DNA of 64,000 bases from positions 2,976,017 to 3,040,016 of the forward strand of contig NC_081339.1 of NCBI RefSeq assembly GCF_022539665.2, read 5' to 3'. Shown in pieces: positions 14,079-25,099 of this stretch (position 1 is its first letter; the number at the start of each line of letters is the position of its first letter). The DNA is from Daphnia carinata (Eukaryota > Arthropoda > Branchiopoda > Diplostraca > Daphniidae). A program made the translations under genes and the position numbers. Below the pieces are notes generated by a model. That model searched no databases, had not been told where the DNA came from, and saw only the letters and a program-made list of their open reading frames with translations.

Positions 14079-17000
14079 ATGGCGACCCTTCATTCCGGCT
14101 CGACGGGTGGCGGCGTCGCTTCCGGCGCCGCTGGGGGACGAACATCTGTCGGCCGGACGCCGATCAGCGCCTCACTGCCCAGCCTGTTTGCCCGCACGTT
14201 GCCGACACAATCGAACCGACGGCCGACCAGCCGCGATCGTCGAGGACGTCTGGTGTCGACGGAATGCCAAACGGAAATGGAGGATTCCGTTTCTGTTCAG
14301 CAAAACGTGCGCGTTGAAAACGCTCGCAACGAAACGACAACGGGCATCTTATTGGATCCGAGTGGCCGTCGGAGTAGGCCCGTCTCGCAGTTGAGTGAGA
14401 GTGGATTGAGTGGTGTGGAAGAGGCCGTCACCGAGTTGGAACGTGTCGGTCCGCCTCGGCGAAGGCGTCGTGAGAAACGTCGTCACCGACGGTCGCAAGT
14501 GCCGGCCCAGCCACTCCAGCAGCATGTCCAGCAAGCGCTCCAAGATCAGACGGAATTGTCTGCCGATTCCTTGGCCGCTCCCGTCTCGCCCAGCAATTCG
14601 GACCACCTTCCAGACATCCTCAATGCTCACATGCCACCGCCGTATTCGACGTTGCCGCACAATAGCGAACGCTGCATGGGCATGGGACCGATCCCTATAA
14701 CGGCCCTGCCCGTACCACTGTCCGTCGTTCCCATGGCCATCGGGCCGACGGCCGCCAACAGTGGCTTACTGGTTCCTCCTTCATCCACCACAACTCCGGC
14801 CGTAGTAGTGCCCGCTGGCGGAGGCACTACGTCTCTTCTGGCAGCCAGCAATAGTTTCACCTTGCCGCCAGCCGGTGGTCGACGGTAATTTTTCAAATTC
14901 AAATACTTTTATTTTTTGCGTTTTTTTTTACTCTTCTTCATTCGTTTGATTGTCTGGCAATTCCGCGGAGGCTTTAGGCGTTTCCGTCCGACGTTTTTTT
15001 TTTTTCTCTTGTTCTTTTCAATATTGTTGAGGGACGTGTATGGACCGCAAAAAGCTTTCCGTTGTACAACACATTTCTTTTTCGAATGAGAAATATTCAA
15101 GTTGTGTTGCCTAACGTCGTCATCATTTGCGGTTTGAAGCGGAGGGATGCAAGGTTGACACCATTTTCTCTTTCAGCTGTCCTTCGACTAGGATAAAGAA
15201 CCTATTCGCTTTCGCCCTTTAAAACAAAAAAAAAAGGATCTTACAAAATAGTTCCGGAGCTGTTTGGTTTCCGCCGGATTTCCCCCCCAAAAAAAGGGAA
15301 AAGCTACTAATCATCGCACGCATAAAGCCAATTAATTGAGATAAACTCTATTTTCCCGTTTCGAATAGACATACACACATTTTGAATGTTTTTAGATGTA
15401 ATAGTATGCAACTAGAGTCGATGTAGGATATTGTGCGTTCAACTTAGGGCGGAGGGTCTCTTGTATCGATTTTGAAAGGGGGGAATTTTTTTTTTGTTTG
15501 TGTTCCTTTCACAACATTTTCCAGCTGCAGCAAAAACGGTTTTTGTGTGTGTTGTCCGTTTTTGGGGTTCTCGATCAACATAAAAACCTTGAACCTGAGA
15601 TTTTTTGGCTGTCCTTTTTGTTTAGTGCCGGAGAAGCTTCTCCCCTTCACACGACCCGACAATAAAAGAGAAGCCCCCAAATCTCTTTTTATTTTATTTT
15701 CTTTTATTTTTTTGGGGCCGAATGGTTTTTTTTCTCTTTTTTGCCCGGAGTTATGGGCTTGTGACCTCAATTGGTTTAGAAAAGACGCACCGAAAGACGT
15801 CCTACATTTGCGTTCATCTGACATCGTAACTAGGTATGGCCACTATACGCACGGCAATCTCACGATTGCTGGCGCCGTTCGACTGGCACGATGCCCGCTA
15901 ACCTGATTTTTTTTCTTTTTCTTTTCTCCTCGTCCGTTGACATTTAAAAAGTTTATTGCGTTCCCTTTACCCTATTCAACATTTACAGTGATAGAGCTTG
16001 GCGTTTTTGTAGAGAGTTTATCTCGGTTCGTAGACATTCTTTGGCTGCGAAATCATTTACAAAAAGAAAGATGGTTCGTCTTTTCTGAGCATTCATTTTA
16101 CATGAATAGGGCTCTCTCTTTTCACCCTCTTCTCATATTCGTTCCTCTTACACACACACAATATGATTCTTCTTCTAGTCTCCCTTCTATTTCTCTTCTT
16201 TTGTGTGTGTGTGTGGGGAAAAACATTTTTCAGGTCTGTGCAGCACACAGTTTTTCCCCTCTGATTTTCTTCCCTTCCATGTGGTATTGATCGGCCCTTC
16301 TGCGCGCTCTCTAGCGGAATGTGTTAAGCCACTCAAGAACAGCACACACGATTTCGAAGGAACAGATTTTAAAACCCTATTTTTTTTTTTTTTAGACACA
16401 ATTTTTTATTTCTTTTAGTGATGTTCAATAATAATAACGGTAAAACGCAGTGCGTCTGGACGTCACTATCAGGGCTGTATGCAAATGCGACCTACATAAG
16501 GGCGTTATAATGCGGTGTCCATAAAAAAAAAAAAACGAGGCTGGTGACCGAGTTGTTTGTTTTTTTCCTTTTATTTGGACATTGAGACAACATGGAAATC
16601 ATTTCGTGTCTCGTCAAAGTCACGGTCGGACAGTTTTCCCGCTTTTGGCGTTTAGTTTAGTTTCCTTACACGGAGAGCGAAAGTCCCCGCCCAAATTTGA
16701 AATTAAAGATTTTTTTTTTTTTTTCAAATGATTTTCTCAACAAGGTCGTGTGCTGTATGGTAGATCAGAAAGCATTGGGGTAGAAAAGGGCGGTGAGAGT
16801 CAACCCACTTAACGATTTCACGGTGAAAACACGAAAGATTCTCGTTCATTTTTCCCAGCATCGTAATGAGTTTTCTCTCTCTCTTGCGTGTGTGCATTTC
16901 AAATGCTCATAGCGCTCCGCTATGTGAACCCTACAGGAAAAATAAATGGATGGAAAGAGGGGGGAAAAACATTTTTTTTTTTTTAAATAGATGAAGTGGG

Positions 17001-19648
17001 GAAAAAAAGTAACGTGATGATAACAAACCATCATCAACGAAAAGCAAGAGGAACCACAATGCTGTTAGTTCTTCTCACTCGTTTTTTTTTTCTTTTGTTT
17101 TGATGTTGATCACACGAGCAAAAATTAACAGTTAGTTTGTTTCTTCTTCCGCCGGTGACAACAAAAAACTGTTGGAAGTCGCCATCGGGAAAAGAAAACA
17201 TTTTCAAGATAAAGTTCAATGACACGCCATGACTCAATGCCAAAGGCTCTCTATTTGTTTTTTTTTTTTTTTTTTGTCGGTAACCTCATTCAGCCGACAA
17301 AACCGACCATAGGGCGTGTATCATAACCTTATTTGGATTGTTGTATTTCTTTTTTTGGATGTGATGAAGAAGGTTCGTTTTCCATAATTACCTGACAAAA
17401 CGTCTGCCGCACGGACTTCACTGCACGGCTGAGTTTCATATTATTTATAGACACAGCTAAGTAGGCTAGTAACGGTGTGTCGTTGCACTGTTGACAGTGG
17501 TCAATGTAATTTAAAAAAAAATAATAAATGTCTTTTTAATTTATTTGCTGGGAAATTAGATCGCGCGGATCGATGTACGCTGGAGAAGAGAGCGGTAAAT
17601 CGTGTTGCGGAGTGATGGTGACGCAAACGGTTTCGATTCGCTGGTTCATCGTCATGATCGCTTTCGTCGGCATCTGTTGTGCTGTTGTCGGTACAGTCCT
17701 CGGTGCCATGAGGTCTTCCGGACGGGAACACCTTACCGTCTCCCTTCTTATGATTGGTAAGTTTTGATTATTTATCATACATGATTTTTTGGCGAAAAAT
17801 GCATTCAAATGTTATGAGAATTAAGGAGATTAGATTAGGAAACAAGTCTTTGCTTGGAAATGCGGAAGATAATAAGGAAACAGCTGACTATGAATTTTTC
17901 TCTTGCGATAGTTGGAAAGTTTTAGAAGTTTGGGGGGGGGGGGGAGAATGAAAATTATTTTCTTCATACTTGAGTTAAAAGACGTAAAAAAATGGGAACT
18001 TTCACTCATGAAGAGGTTTTGGCCATTGTTATGTGTCTGATGGGATCATTTGCTAAGAACCAGTTGAGCGAATCATCAATGTTTGAAAATTCCCTTCCTT
18101 ATTTCCACCTTTTTATACGACGACAGTTGAATTGGACCCTTTCATCCAGTCGAGTTTCATCTGCCGAATTGTTTTCTTTTCTCCGAATTGAATTTGAGTT
18201 TTTTCTTTTTTATTTCTTCGGTAAATCGTCGGCGTTTGAAACTATCGACCCGGTTATCTGTTTATTCATCCGGGTAGTTTATCACAACTAATGCCATCTG
18301 ACGTACGGCAAGGAAAACAAAATTTCTCAAAAAATTATAAAATAAAATATCTAATTTCAAAACGCCCTTTTTTGCCCTCCGTTTGGCCCTAAAGGGAATT
18401 CAAGACATTTGCATACAAAGATAAAAAAAAATGTAGAACCGGTTCGCAACTTGATCGTGAGCGCGCATTGATTATTGACGTTAGACTGAGGGGAGGGGAG
18501 GGGGAAAGAGCATTTAACCGGGTAGGAGTTGCATCCGGAATAATGGAACAACTTCCCACTTGATGATCTGGAAATGGGTCGTACGATAATCCCAACATGT
18601 TTTTCGTTCAGAAAAAAAAAAATAATTTGAATAAAAAATGGTGTTTGTTCCAGGTGTGGGGATTGTGTTGATCACGGTCAGCACGATAGCGTGGAGGCTG
18701 ACGTCGCAAGACGCCCCGTCGTGTCGCGCCATGCTGGGCCTGGGCGGATCGTCGATGACGGGAGCTGGAGGATTGCCCGTGGCGGAGAACGGCGAATGCG
18801 GAGGAGGTGGATTAACCGGCGGTGGCGGCGGGGTGGCCGAGCCCAGCGGGCGTCGTTTTCTCTCTCGGATTCCGCCGACTTACGGACGGCCTCATCATCC
18901 TTACGCCGCCATGATGTACCCAGAGTTCCAGTACAGGCCTCCGCCGCCTTCCTACCAGGCTTCCATGCAAGAGTACCGACTTAGGCTCTTGCTCCTGGAT
19001 CGAGATAGGCACCAACAACAAATGCAACAGCAACAACAACAGCAACAGCAGCAGCACAGTACGCCTCTTAGTCGAGCGTGCGTCGCCGCCAGCAATGTCC
19101 CCGTACCTCCGGTTTCGCCACCGCCAACTTACCGGTCGCAAGCCAATACTCTTGTCAGGTAATCCATCAAAAAATGGTTGCATTCGAATTCAAATTTTTA
19201 ATCGATCCTTTTGTTTGTTTTTGTTTGCAGGCCGTCATTGCCGATTAGGGAGAGCGAAATTAGTCGGCCGCCAAGTTATCGATCGCGGAGTAGTGCCTCA
19301 ACGGCTCTGGAAGCCCGCAGCGAATCTCAGCCGCCACCGCCGCAACAGCAACGTGCGGAAGAGCCAACGCCGTCCACGGAGGCATTAATTCATCATCAAG
19401 CCATGGTCGAAGCTAAAATCAAAAGTGCTCCGTTCGATGAAGGGCTTCATTCGCAAACGAGCAAACGAGACAAGGATAATAACACAGTCACGATCGTGCA
19501 GACCAATTCGTCCAGTCAGGTGCTCGGATGCCACAACAGCCAGACGTCGCCCGTTTTGGTCACAGTCACCACGTCTCCCACTGTTCATCATCCGCCGTCT
19601 TCCTCACCAACCAACTCACAGAATCTCCAGGTTTTGGCGCAATTATGA
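14079..19648 (+). CDS. Two-pass membrane protein with PPxY motifs and a poly-Gln tract (function unknown)
   Basis: Four coding exons: 14079-14884, 17560-17756, 18654-19158, 19231-19648; 641 aa; phases agree. Introns of 2.7 and 0.9 kb are long for this window. Residues 1-290 are low-complexity Ser/Pro/Arg-rich. Two hydrophobic segments follow at about 297-319 and 327-348, separated by a short charged loop, and the intron between exons 2 and 3 splits the second. The C-terminal 290 residues are Gly-, Pro- and Gln-rich, with a glutamine run coded at about 19012-19055. Four PPxY motifs (PPPY at about 188; PPSY, PPTY and PPSY after the membrane segments) are ligands for WW domains, such as those of Nedd4-type ubiquitin ligases or Yorkie. 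I do not recognise the family. A hairpin-like topology with both tails in the cytosol is inferred. A noncoding exon probably lies upstream (acceptor ends at 14046). Confidence 0.85.
14885..17559 (+). other. First coding-region intron of the two-pass membrane protein gene
   Basis: A 2.7-kb intron with GT donor after CGACG and acceptor AAATTAG. It is full of T and A runs, short (GT)n at about 16200 and several open frames that are T-rich and not protein-like. No nested gene was found. Length suggests it may hold regulatory sequence. Confidence 0.7.
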
Positions 19649-20774
19649 CATCGTTCGTAATTTTGTTTATTTTTTTTTATTTTATTTTTTTCGTTTCTTC
19701 CTAAGAGAATGTTCTGTATGAAATGTCCATTCATAACAACATTCAATTTTTTTTTTTAATCATCTTCGGATTGCGCGTACCTTCCGGGGAACATTTGGCA
19801 GAGTCTCTTTCTTTTTTCTTTTTTTTTTTTAAGGAAAAAAAAAAGAAAAGTCATTGGAACTCGTTGCAGCCGTTCCAAAAACAGCTCGGCAAAGACCATA
19901 AATCATTTTGTTGACAAGTTCCTACGCGTCTCGTATATACATTATACATATTCTTCCAATCGGATCGATTCGCTATCCGAGACACTCAGAATTTTTTGTT
20001 TTTTCATCTCTTTTTGCGCTAAAAACAAGTTTCAAATTTCGCGGGGGAACATTTGTTTATTCTTCTATGTGCATGCTAATGAATGATTTGAGATTTTTGT
20101 TTTTCTTTAAAAAAAAAAAACAAGGCTGAAATGGATTGCCTCAGGGAACGCAGGATTTTTAACGCCTGTTTGCTTTTACGCCCGTCACCATCACAACAAC
20201 ACAAACATTTTTGATTTAAAATTTAAATCAAAATCTGCAAATTTTTAGAATATTTTTCCATAAAAAAACTAAGCTTGCGGTTTTCTTTTTTTTTTTTGTA
20301 TTTCGCGGGGGAAAAAAATTATGTCCGTGGCTTATACGTGGCAGCGTTGTATTCATTCGTCTGCTTTTTCAAAATTGTTTTTCCCTCTACCGAACCAATG
20401 ACGTGTACATTAGGGCTCTTCCTTTTTTGGGTATCTTAAATAATTGGTTAAAAACAAAAAGAAAAACGATTCGCCATTTTTTTCTTTTTCAAATGCTTTT
20501 GTATAAAAAAAAATAGATGTTTCTCCATCGTTCAAAAAACTCTTCCAAGTCAACAAACTATCTTTTTTCCCATTTTTTTTTCTTAAATAATGAACTTCCT
20601 TGTGTGGTCTGTGTGCAAGAAAAAAAAATACAACGTCGTTATTTGTCTCCTTTAATGCAATTTGTAGTCGTGATCACGTTAGTCCTCCGCGCAAGGATCG
20701 TCTCATTGGATATTTGTGTGTCACAGGGCAAGTCTTTTTTTTTTCCACTCGTTCTTATTAAAACATTTGTATTT
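19649..20774. other. 3' flank between two convergent genes
   Basis: T- and A-rich noncoding DNA with no supported exon; probably the 3' UTR of the two-pass membrane protein gene and the terminator zone of the convergent small membrane protein gene. It contains a 12-bp-arm palindrome at 20209-20233. Confidence 0.5.
20209..20233. repeat. Near-perfect AT-rich palindrome (12-bp arms, 1-base centre)
   Basis: TTTTGATTTAAA, one A, then TTTAAATCAAAA: the two arms are exact reverse complements. It lies between two convergent genes, where it could form a cruciform or an RNA hairpin in the transcript end. Confidence 0.8.
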
Positions 20775-21311
20775 CTATTCTAGTTGGTACGTCGAATATT
20801 CCGTTTGATCCATCCAGTCGGGAAGCGAGAAATCCAAATCAGCTTTGCTGCCATCGATAATTTCTTTCACTGCGAAAATCGGCAACGGTGGAACGAGTAT
20901 TTTGACAAGTAGCACTAGCGGGATCAAGATGATGATGAAGGTTGCTGTGACGCCCACGACTAGGAAAACGACCACTTCGGCTTTCGATTTTCGAGCCATG
21001 ATGTAATACCATTGCACTTCCCAGCTGAGAAGCTTACGGATTGCGGATGATAACACTTCTGTTTGTTTTGTCAACACAGCTACGCGCTCCGGTGAGGGGT
21101 GGGCTGTTGGAGAAGTCACCAATCTCTTGGTACGAATTCCAGAATTCTCCTGCAAATATGTATGCGAAACTAAGAGACTGAAACTCTGAACCTTGGAATA
21201 GAACGAATAGTTTACCTTAAACAACATTGTCACGTTACTGCCATAATCGGACGGTTGTTGGCCACGCACCCAAGTCACGAACAATAAAGCAAGAAAAATG
21301 CACAGATGCAT
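20775..21311 (-). CDS. Small type I membrane protein with signal peptide (unrecognised)
   Basis: Minus strand. The first ATG is at 21311 (MHLCIFLALLFVTWVRG, a clear signal peptide). A good donor (AAG/GTAAAC) at 21215 and an acceptor (TTTGCAG) at 21150 define a 66-nt intron, giving exons 21216-21311 and 20775-21149 and a protein of 156 aa. The intron contains no stop and is a multiple of three, so unspliced RNA would encode a 178-aa form. After a short ectodomain (an NVT glycosylation site and basic residues) there is one strongly hydrophobic segment (VVVFLVVGVTATFIIILIPL) and a cytoplasmic tail ending STYQLE. I do not recognise the family. It is convergent with the preceding gene. Confidence 0.65.
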   Translation of the reverse strand: MHLCIFLALLFVTWVRGQQPSDYGSNVTMLFKVNYSFYSKVQSFSLLVSHTYLQENSGIRTKRLVTSPTAHPSPERVAVLTKQTEVLSSAIRKLLSWEVQWYYIMARKSKAEVVVFLVVGVTATFIIILIPLVLLVKILVPPLPIFAVKEIIDGSKADLDFSLPDWMDQTEYSTYQLE

Positions 21312-21993
21312 CGAATGCAAAAAGGTGTACGAGTCACACGATACTCAACCAACGACATGGATCACATGAGGTGGAAGTGCGCTGGGATTGTTCCATGAAA
21401 AAAAAATATGCACCCCCCCCCCATTCAAACGGTGCTCAACCCCAGGTACATGGGGTGATAACCCTTTAAAAAAAAGGTAACCAGAAGATTCCACGAATAA
21501 GATTTAATTAAAGGATAATTCCTAGAAGTGCTACGAATTCAAGGCCTGTTTATGTGAGACCTTAAGTAAATCGAGGAATTTTTGTTAGTGAAATTCCGTA
21601 CGCTTGACAACTCAGCTGATGAGGAAAATCCTTTCTGAATCCCGAGAAATACCAGTATCCGTTACGAGCCTGCAGCAAAAACGTTGGTGATTTTTATCAG
21701 CAAATTTGTATATTTCCTTCGACCTCACACACGAAAAAAAAAAGACATTGGCATAAAATTAAAGGAAGAAAAGGAAAACTGAATCAACACTCTTCCTCCT
21801 ATCTGTGAGTGTAAAACTAGACAATGATAGATTTTGCTCGTTAAATAACGCGCACTGCATAGAAGTGCGGGAACGAAACAATTCAAAGGGATGGGATTTA
21901 CGAGTTTATCGCTGAGAAAGACTACGGATACTTTGAAATCGGTGCAAGAACGAGCAGAAGAAAGGAAGAAAAAGGCAGTTCTGTACAAGATGC

Positions 21994-22899
21994 TCATAAC
22001 CTCTTCAACGTTCTCTTTTTGTCCTTGACGATGGGTTTCTTTTTATCCGCTAAAACTGTGCGATCAGTAGCTGCTTTCTTTGATGCTGTCGGCCCTTCCG
22101 CTGGGTTTGTGTCTTCGCTCAAATGTGTATCAATGCTTGACTACAATTGGCCAAGAGTAGGATGAATGTAACAGTGTGTTATTTAATTATTGTGCAAGCG
22201 TACCTGATGTTGACTAATTTTGGCATGAATATCTGTCATCATTTTTGCTCTTTGAAAGTAATCTTCATAGTGTTCCAATAGTAGCTTGCCAGCTTCCTCA
22301 TTTAGAGCTGACTCTGGGTTTGGGACGATCAGCAAACATTTAATAGTCTGGAATTAAATTAATAATCAGTTGTAGAGCTACAGAGTTAATTCACATTAAC
22401 TTAACTTACCAAAAATATGTGTTTTATTCCCAGGTCAGGTTTCCAATCTTTTTTCAAGGTGTTGACACAAATCTCACCTTGTTGCGAGACATTTGGGTGA
22501 AATATTTTGGTTAAAAAGAAGCCTTTTGGGGGTCCTGATGGAAAATCTTTCCCCAGCACTAATTTTACCCTAAAGTGTCCACACGCGTAGGGTGTACCAG
22601 CTGAATATGAAAGGAAATATAGTTGACCATCACCAAAACAGCTTTGTTTAAGTCAGAAATTCTCACCAGGTCCATCTATAACAGCCTGAATGTCTGAGAT
22701 ATCTTCTTCATTGAGAATAACTTTAATGCCTTCGGGAGGATCGCTGATGAGTTGCTGCAGTTCCTTGCAAATTTGGCGACTGACTTGAGGTGCCAAGTTT
22801 TCAAACGAAACCTAGAATTTTAACGTTCAAAATGGGCGCATATTTTTATTGCCTTATACTGGGAACTGTAATTAAAAGTAAAAAACTTACTGAAGCCAT
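21994..22899 (-). CDS. UBE2S: Ubiquitin-conjugating enzyme E2 S
   Basis: Five exons on the minus strand: 22891-22899 (only Met-Ala-Ser), 22667-22811, 22410-22600, 22204-22347, 21994-22140; 211 aa. UBE2S is the APC/C partner that elongates Lys11-linked ubiquitin chains on mitotic substrates. The UBC fold is complete: HPN at 86-88 (TKIFHPN), the catalytic cysteine at about 96 in GEICVN, and [16 protein letters not shown] after it. The last exon encodes a basic tail rich in Lys that ends KRTLKRL; the human enzyme ends in a very similar Leu-Arg-Arg-Leu tail known to dock on the APC/C. The start is 528 bases from the start of ARL6IP1 on the other strand, a likely bidirectional promoter. Confidence 0.95.
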
Positions 22900-23427
22900 G
22901 AGGGTAAAAACAAACGAGACAAAAATTAGCAATATGCGCACAAAAATCGAAGAACGGAAGAAAAAAATTTGAAAAATCTAGACACGACCGTTAGAATTTC
23001 CAACAATACCAACTAACTGCGTTAAGATGTTAAGGCTGACTTTCTTAGAAGGACAACAAGAACAACGTTGCCTGAAAAAACCAAAATGTTAAATATTTAA
23101 ATTTGTATTTAAGGTCAGATTTTTGAACTTTAGAAATCACATTTGGACCCAAAAATTTAGCAAAAATCCATTGAGTGGCCGAGGAAATGTAATTGGTTGA
23201 TGTAATTTACTTGACTTTTCGCATTTTCAGGAACCATGTCAACATTGGAAATGAATCATGAACCTTTTCAGCTATTCACACATGCCATAATATTTATTCC
23301 TACTGTTTCCCATTACGTGCCGTCTTGGGCTGGTGGTTTCTGAAAAGTGTTGAATTTTTAGGTTATAATATGCCTGATATCCTTCTGATATCAGACCAGG
23401 TTACTACATTGCAATAAGTTGTATTAC

Positions 23428-24312
23428 ATGAAAATGTCGGCTTTATTTGGTGATGTCCAAATCCAGGAAAAGAGAATAAAATCTCTGAAACGCCGAATAG
23501 AAACATGGCGTGTATTTCTCGTTGCACTATATTCAATTTTAATATGGACGGAACCGTGGTATCCTGTCCCTATTATTGGCACTATTAGCACCACCTTTAT
23601 GTAAGGTTTCTGGCAAATAAATTTTTTGTACGAATTATTTATAATTTTTTACTAGACTGTACTGGTACTGGGACCCACCAATCCTCACCAGCCTTTCGTT
23701 ATTTTTTATGCTAGCCAGTTTGATTGACTATGTTGTTCCTAGAATTGCAATGTCAATCTCTCATCCACAGCAGTGGACGGCAACTAAAGGTATTTATTCT
23801 TTAATATAAGTTTGTGTTGCCATCTCTTAATTTTTGTTAATGTATTGGTTCTTTGTGTGCAAAGAAAAAACATTTGAAATAATATGTGAATCTCTAGTTA
23901 AAACACAAGACAACATCTGCAAACAGGTAGCATACTTAATGGATCTCAAAGAAAAACGGCCTAAAATGGTAATTTTGTAAAATCATACACTAAAATTAAT
24001 ATCATAATGACCCATATTCAAATTTTTCTTGTCTAGTACTTCCTGTATCTCTTTTCATTTTGTACACTTCTAGCTTGGATAGGCTATACTGTGAACAACC
24101 GGATTATATGTCTTACCTTAGGTACCATAACATTAACTGGTAGTGTTCTTTATTTTTCAAAGATATTACCTTTTTTACTAGTAACGCTCATTGTATTGTA
24201 TCCTGGTGTCAAACACAATGGAGTATCAAAAAAAATTCTTTCAATATTTTTGAACCGAGTCACAGATGGAATACGATCGTACACAGAAAAAAATTCTGTC
24301 AAAAGTAACTGA
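23428..24312 (+). CDS. ARL6IP1: ARL6IP1 (ADP-ribosylation factor-like 6-interacting protein 1)
   Basis: Four exons: 23428-23600, 23656-23789, 23865-23968, 24037-24312; 228 aa. A second in-frame ATG six bases later is possible. ARL6IP1 is an ER membrane protein with reticulon-like hairpins that helps to shape tubular ER. Matches to the animal family are clear across the length: WTEPWYPVPIIG, YWYWDPPILTS, SLIDYVVPR, ICESLVKTQ, LMDLKEKRPKMYFLYLFS and LYPGVKHNG. Two long hydrophobic regions (about residues 28-75 and 118-185) fit paired hairpins. The C-terminal end is hydrophilic. It shares a 528-bp divergent upstream region with UBE2S. Confidence 0.92.
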
Positions 24313-25099
24313 ACGTTAACATCAACGTCTCCAGAATCCCATCCACTTCTAAGCATTTTAGATAACATTGGAGACATATTTTTACTATTTTGGCATACTA
24401 GTCTTCATACTCAATGGTTCTGTTCCTTGGTTTGTATTGATGTTAACATTAATTTATTAATTGTACATTTGAGTTTATTCATTCAGTAATTAGGAACTGT
24501 AATAAAAACGGCAATTGAAATAATTTCCAAAAATTTATTAGAATTACATTATAGATTTTACGTAACAATGGCAAATTTTTCGCATTTGGTAAGACTACCT
24601 TTCTTTGTTTTCTAATAATGTGTTATGTTTTTGGTTTGTTTTTGTTTTTTCGTTTTAGTCTTGCTTGTTAAAATTGTGAGAAAAACTGGAAAGTACAACA
24701 GACGTGCATCTAAGGGGCACCAGGTAATTAAGTAGAAAAGTATTTGTAAGTACATCGTATGAACTACTTAAATGATTCTATGAAAATTTATCCAAACTTC
24801 ATTCGACATCAGCCTGCCGACAGATTTTCGAAGTGTTTTACTACAGTACTAGCCAAAAAAGCCTTACTGCAAGAACTTTTTCTATTTCTATTTGACTGCC
24901 GATTTATTTTGAAAATCTTGTGAGTTTTGGGTCAATTTTAAAATGGAAATGCTTATAGTCCCGCCAGAGGGCTACGGTGGATGGTGAATGGAGGGATTTC
25001 GTCATAACATTGACGACGTCGTGTCATTTCATCTAGAAGGAAGGAACTACAACGTGTGGACGCAGTTTGTTGTTTTGTAGTGAAATACTGAGTTTAAAT
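24313..25099. other. Intergenic stretch
   Basis: AT-rich DNA between ARL6IP1 and WBP2, both on the plus strand. No exon is supported. The last 100 bases before the WBP2 start codon probably form its 5' UTR. Confidence 0.5.

Noticed and set aside
14349-14902. Minus-strand frames opposite the first exon of the two-pass membrane protein gene
   Set aside because: Shadow frames of a GC-rich coding exon; no splice or start context.
15444-15906. Frames of 126 and 144 codons on both strands inside the 2.7-kb intron
   Set aside because: They run through poly-T/poly-A tracts, have Phe/Lys-biased composition, and overlap each other; typical chance frames.
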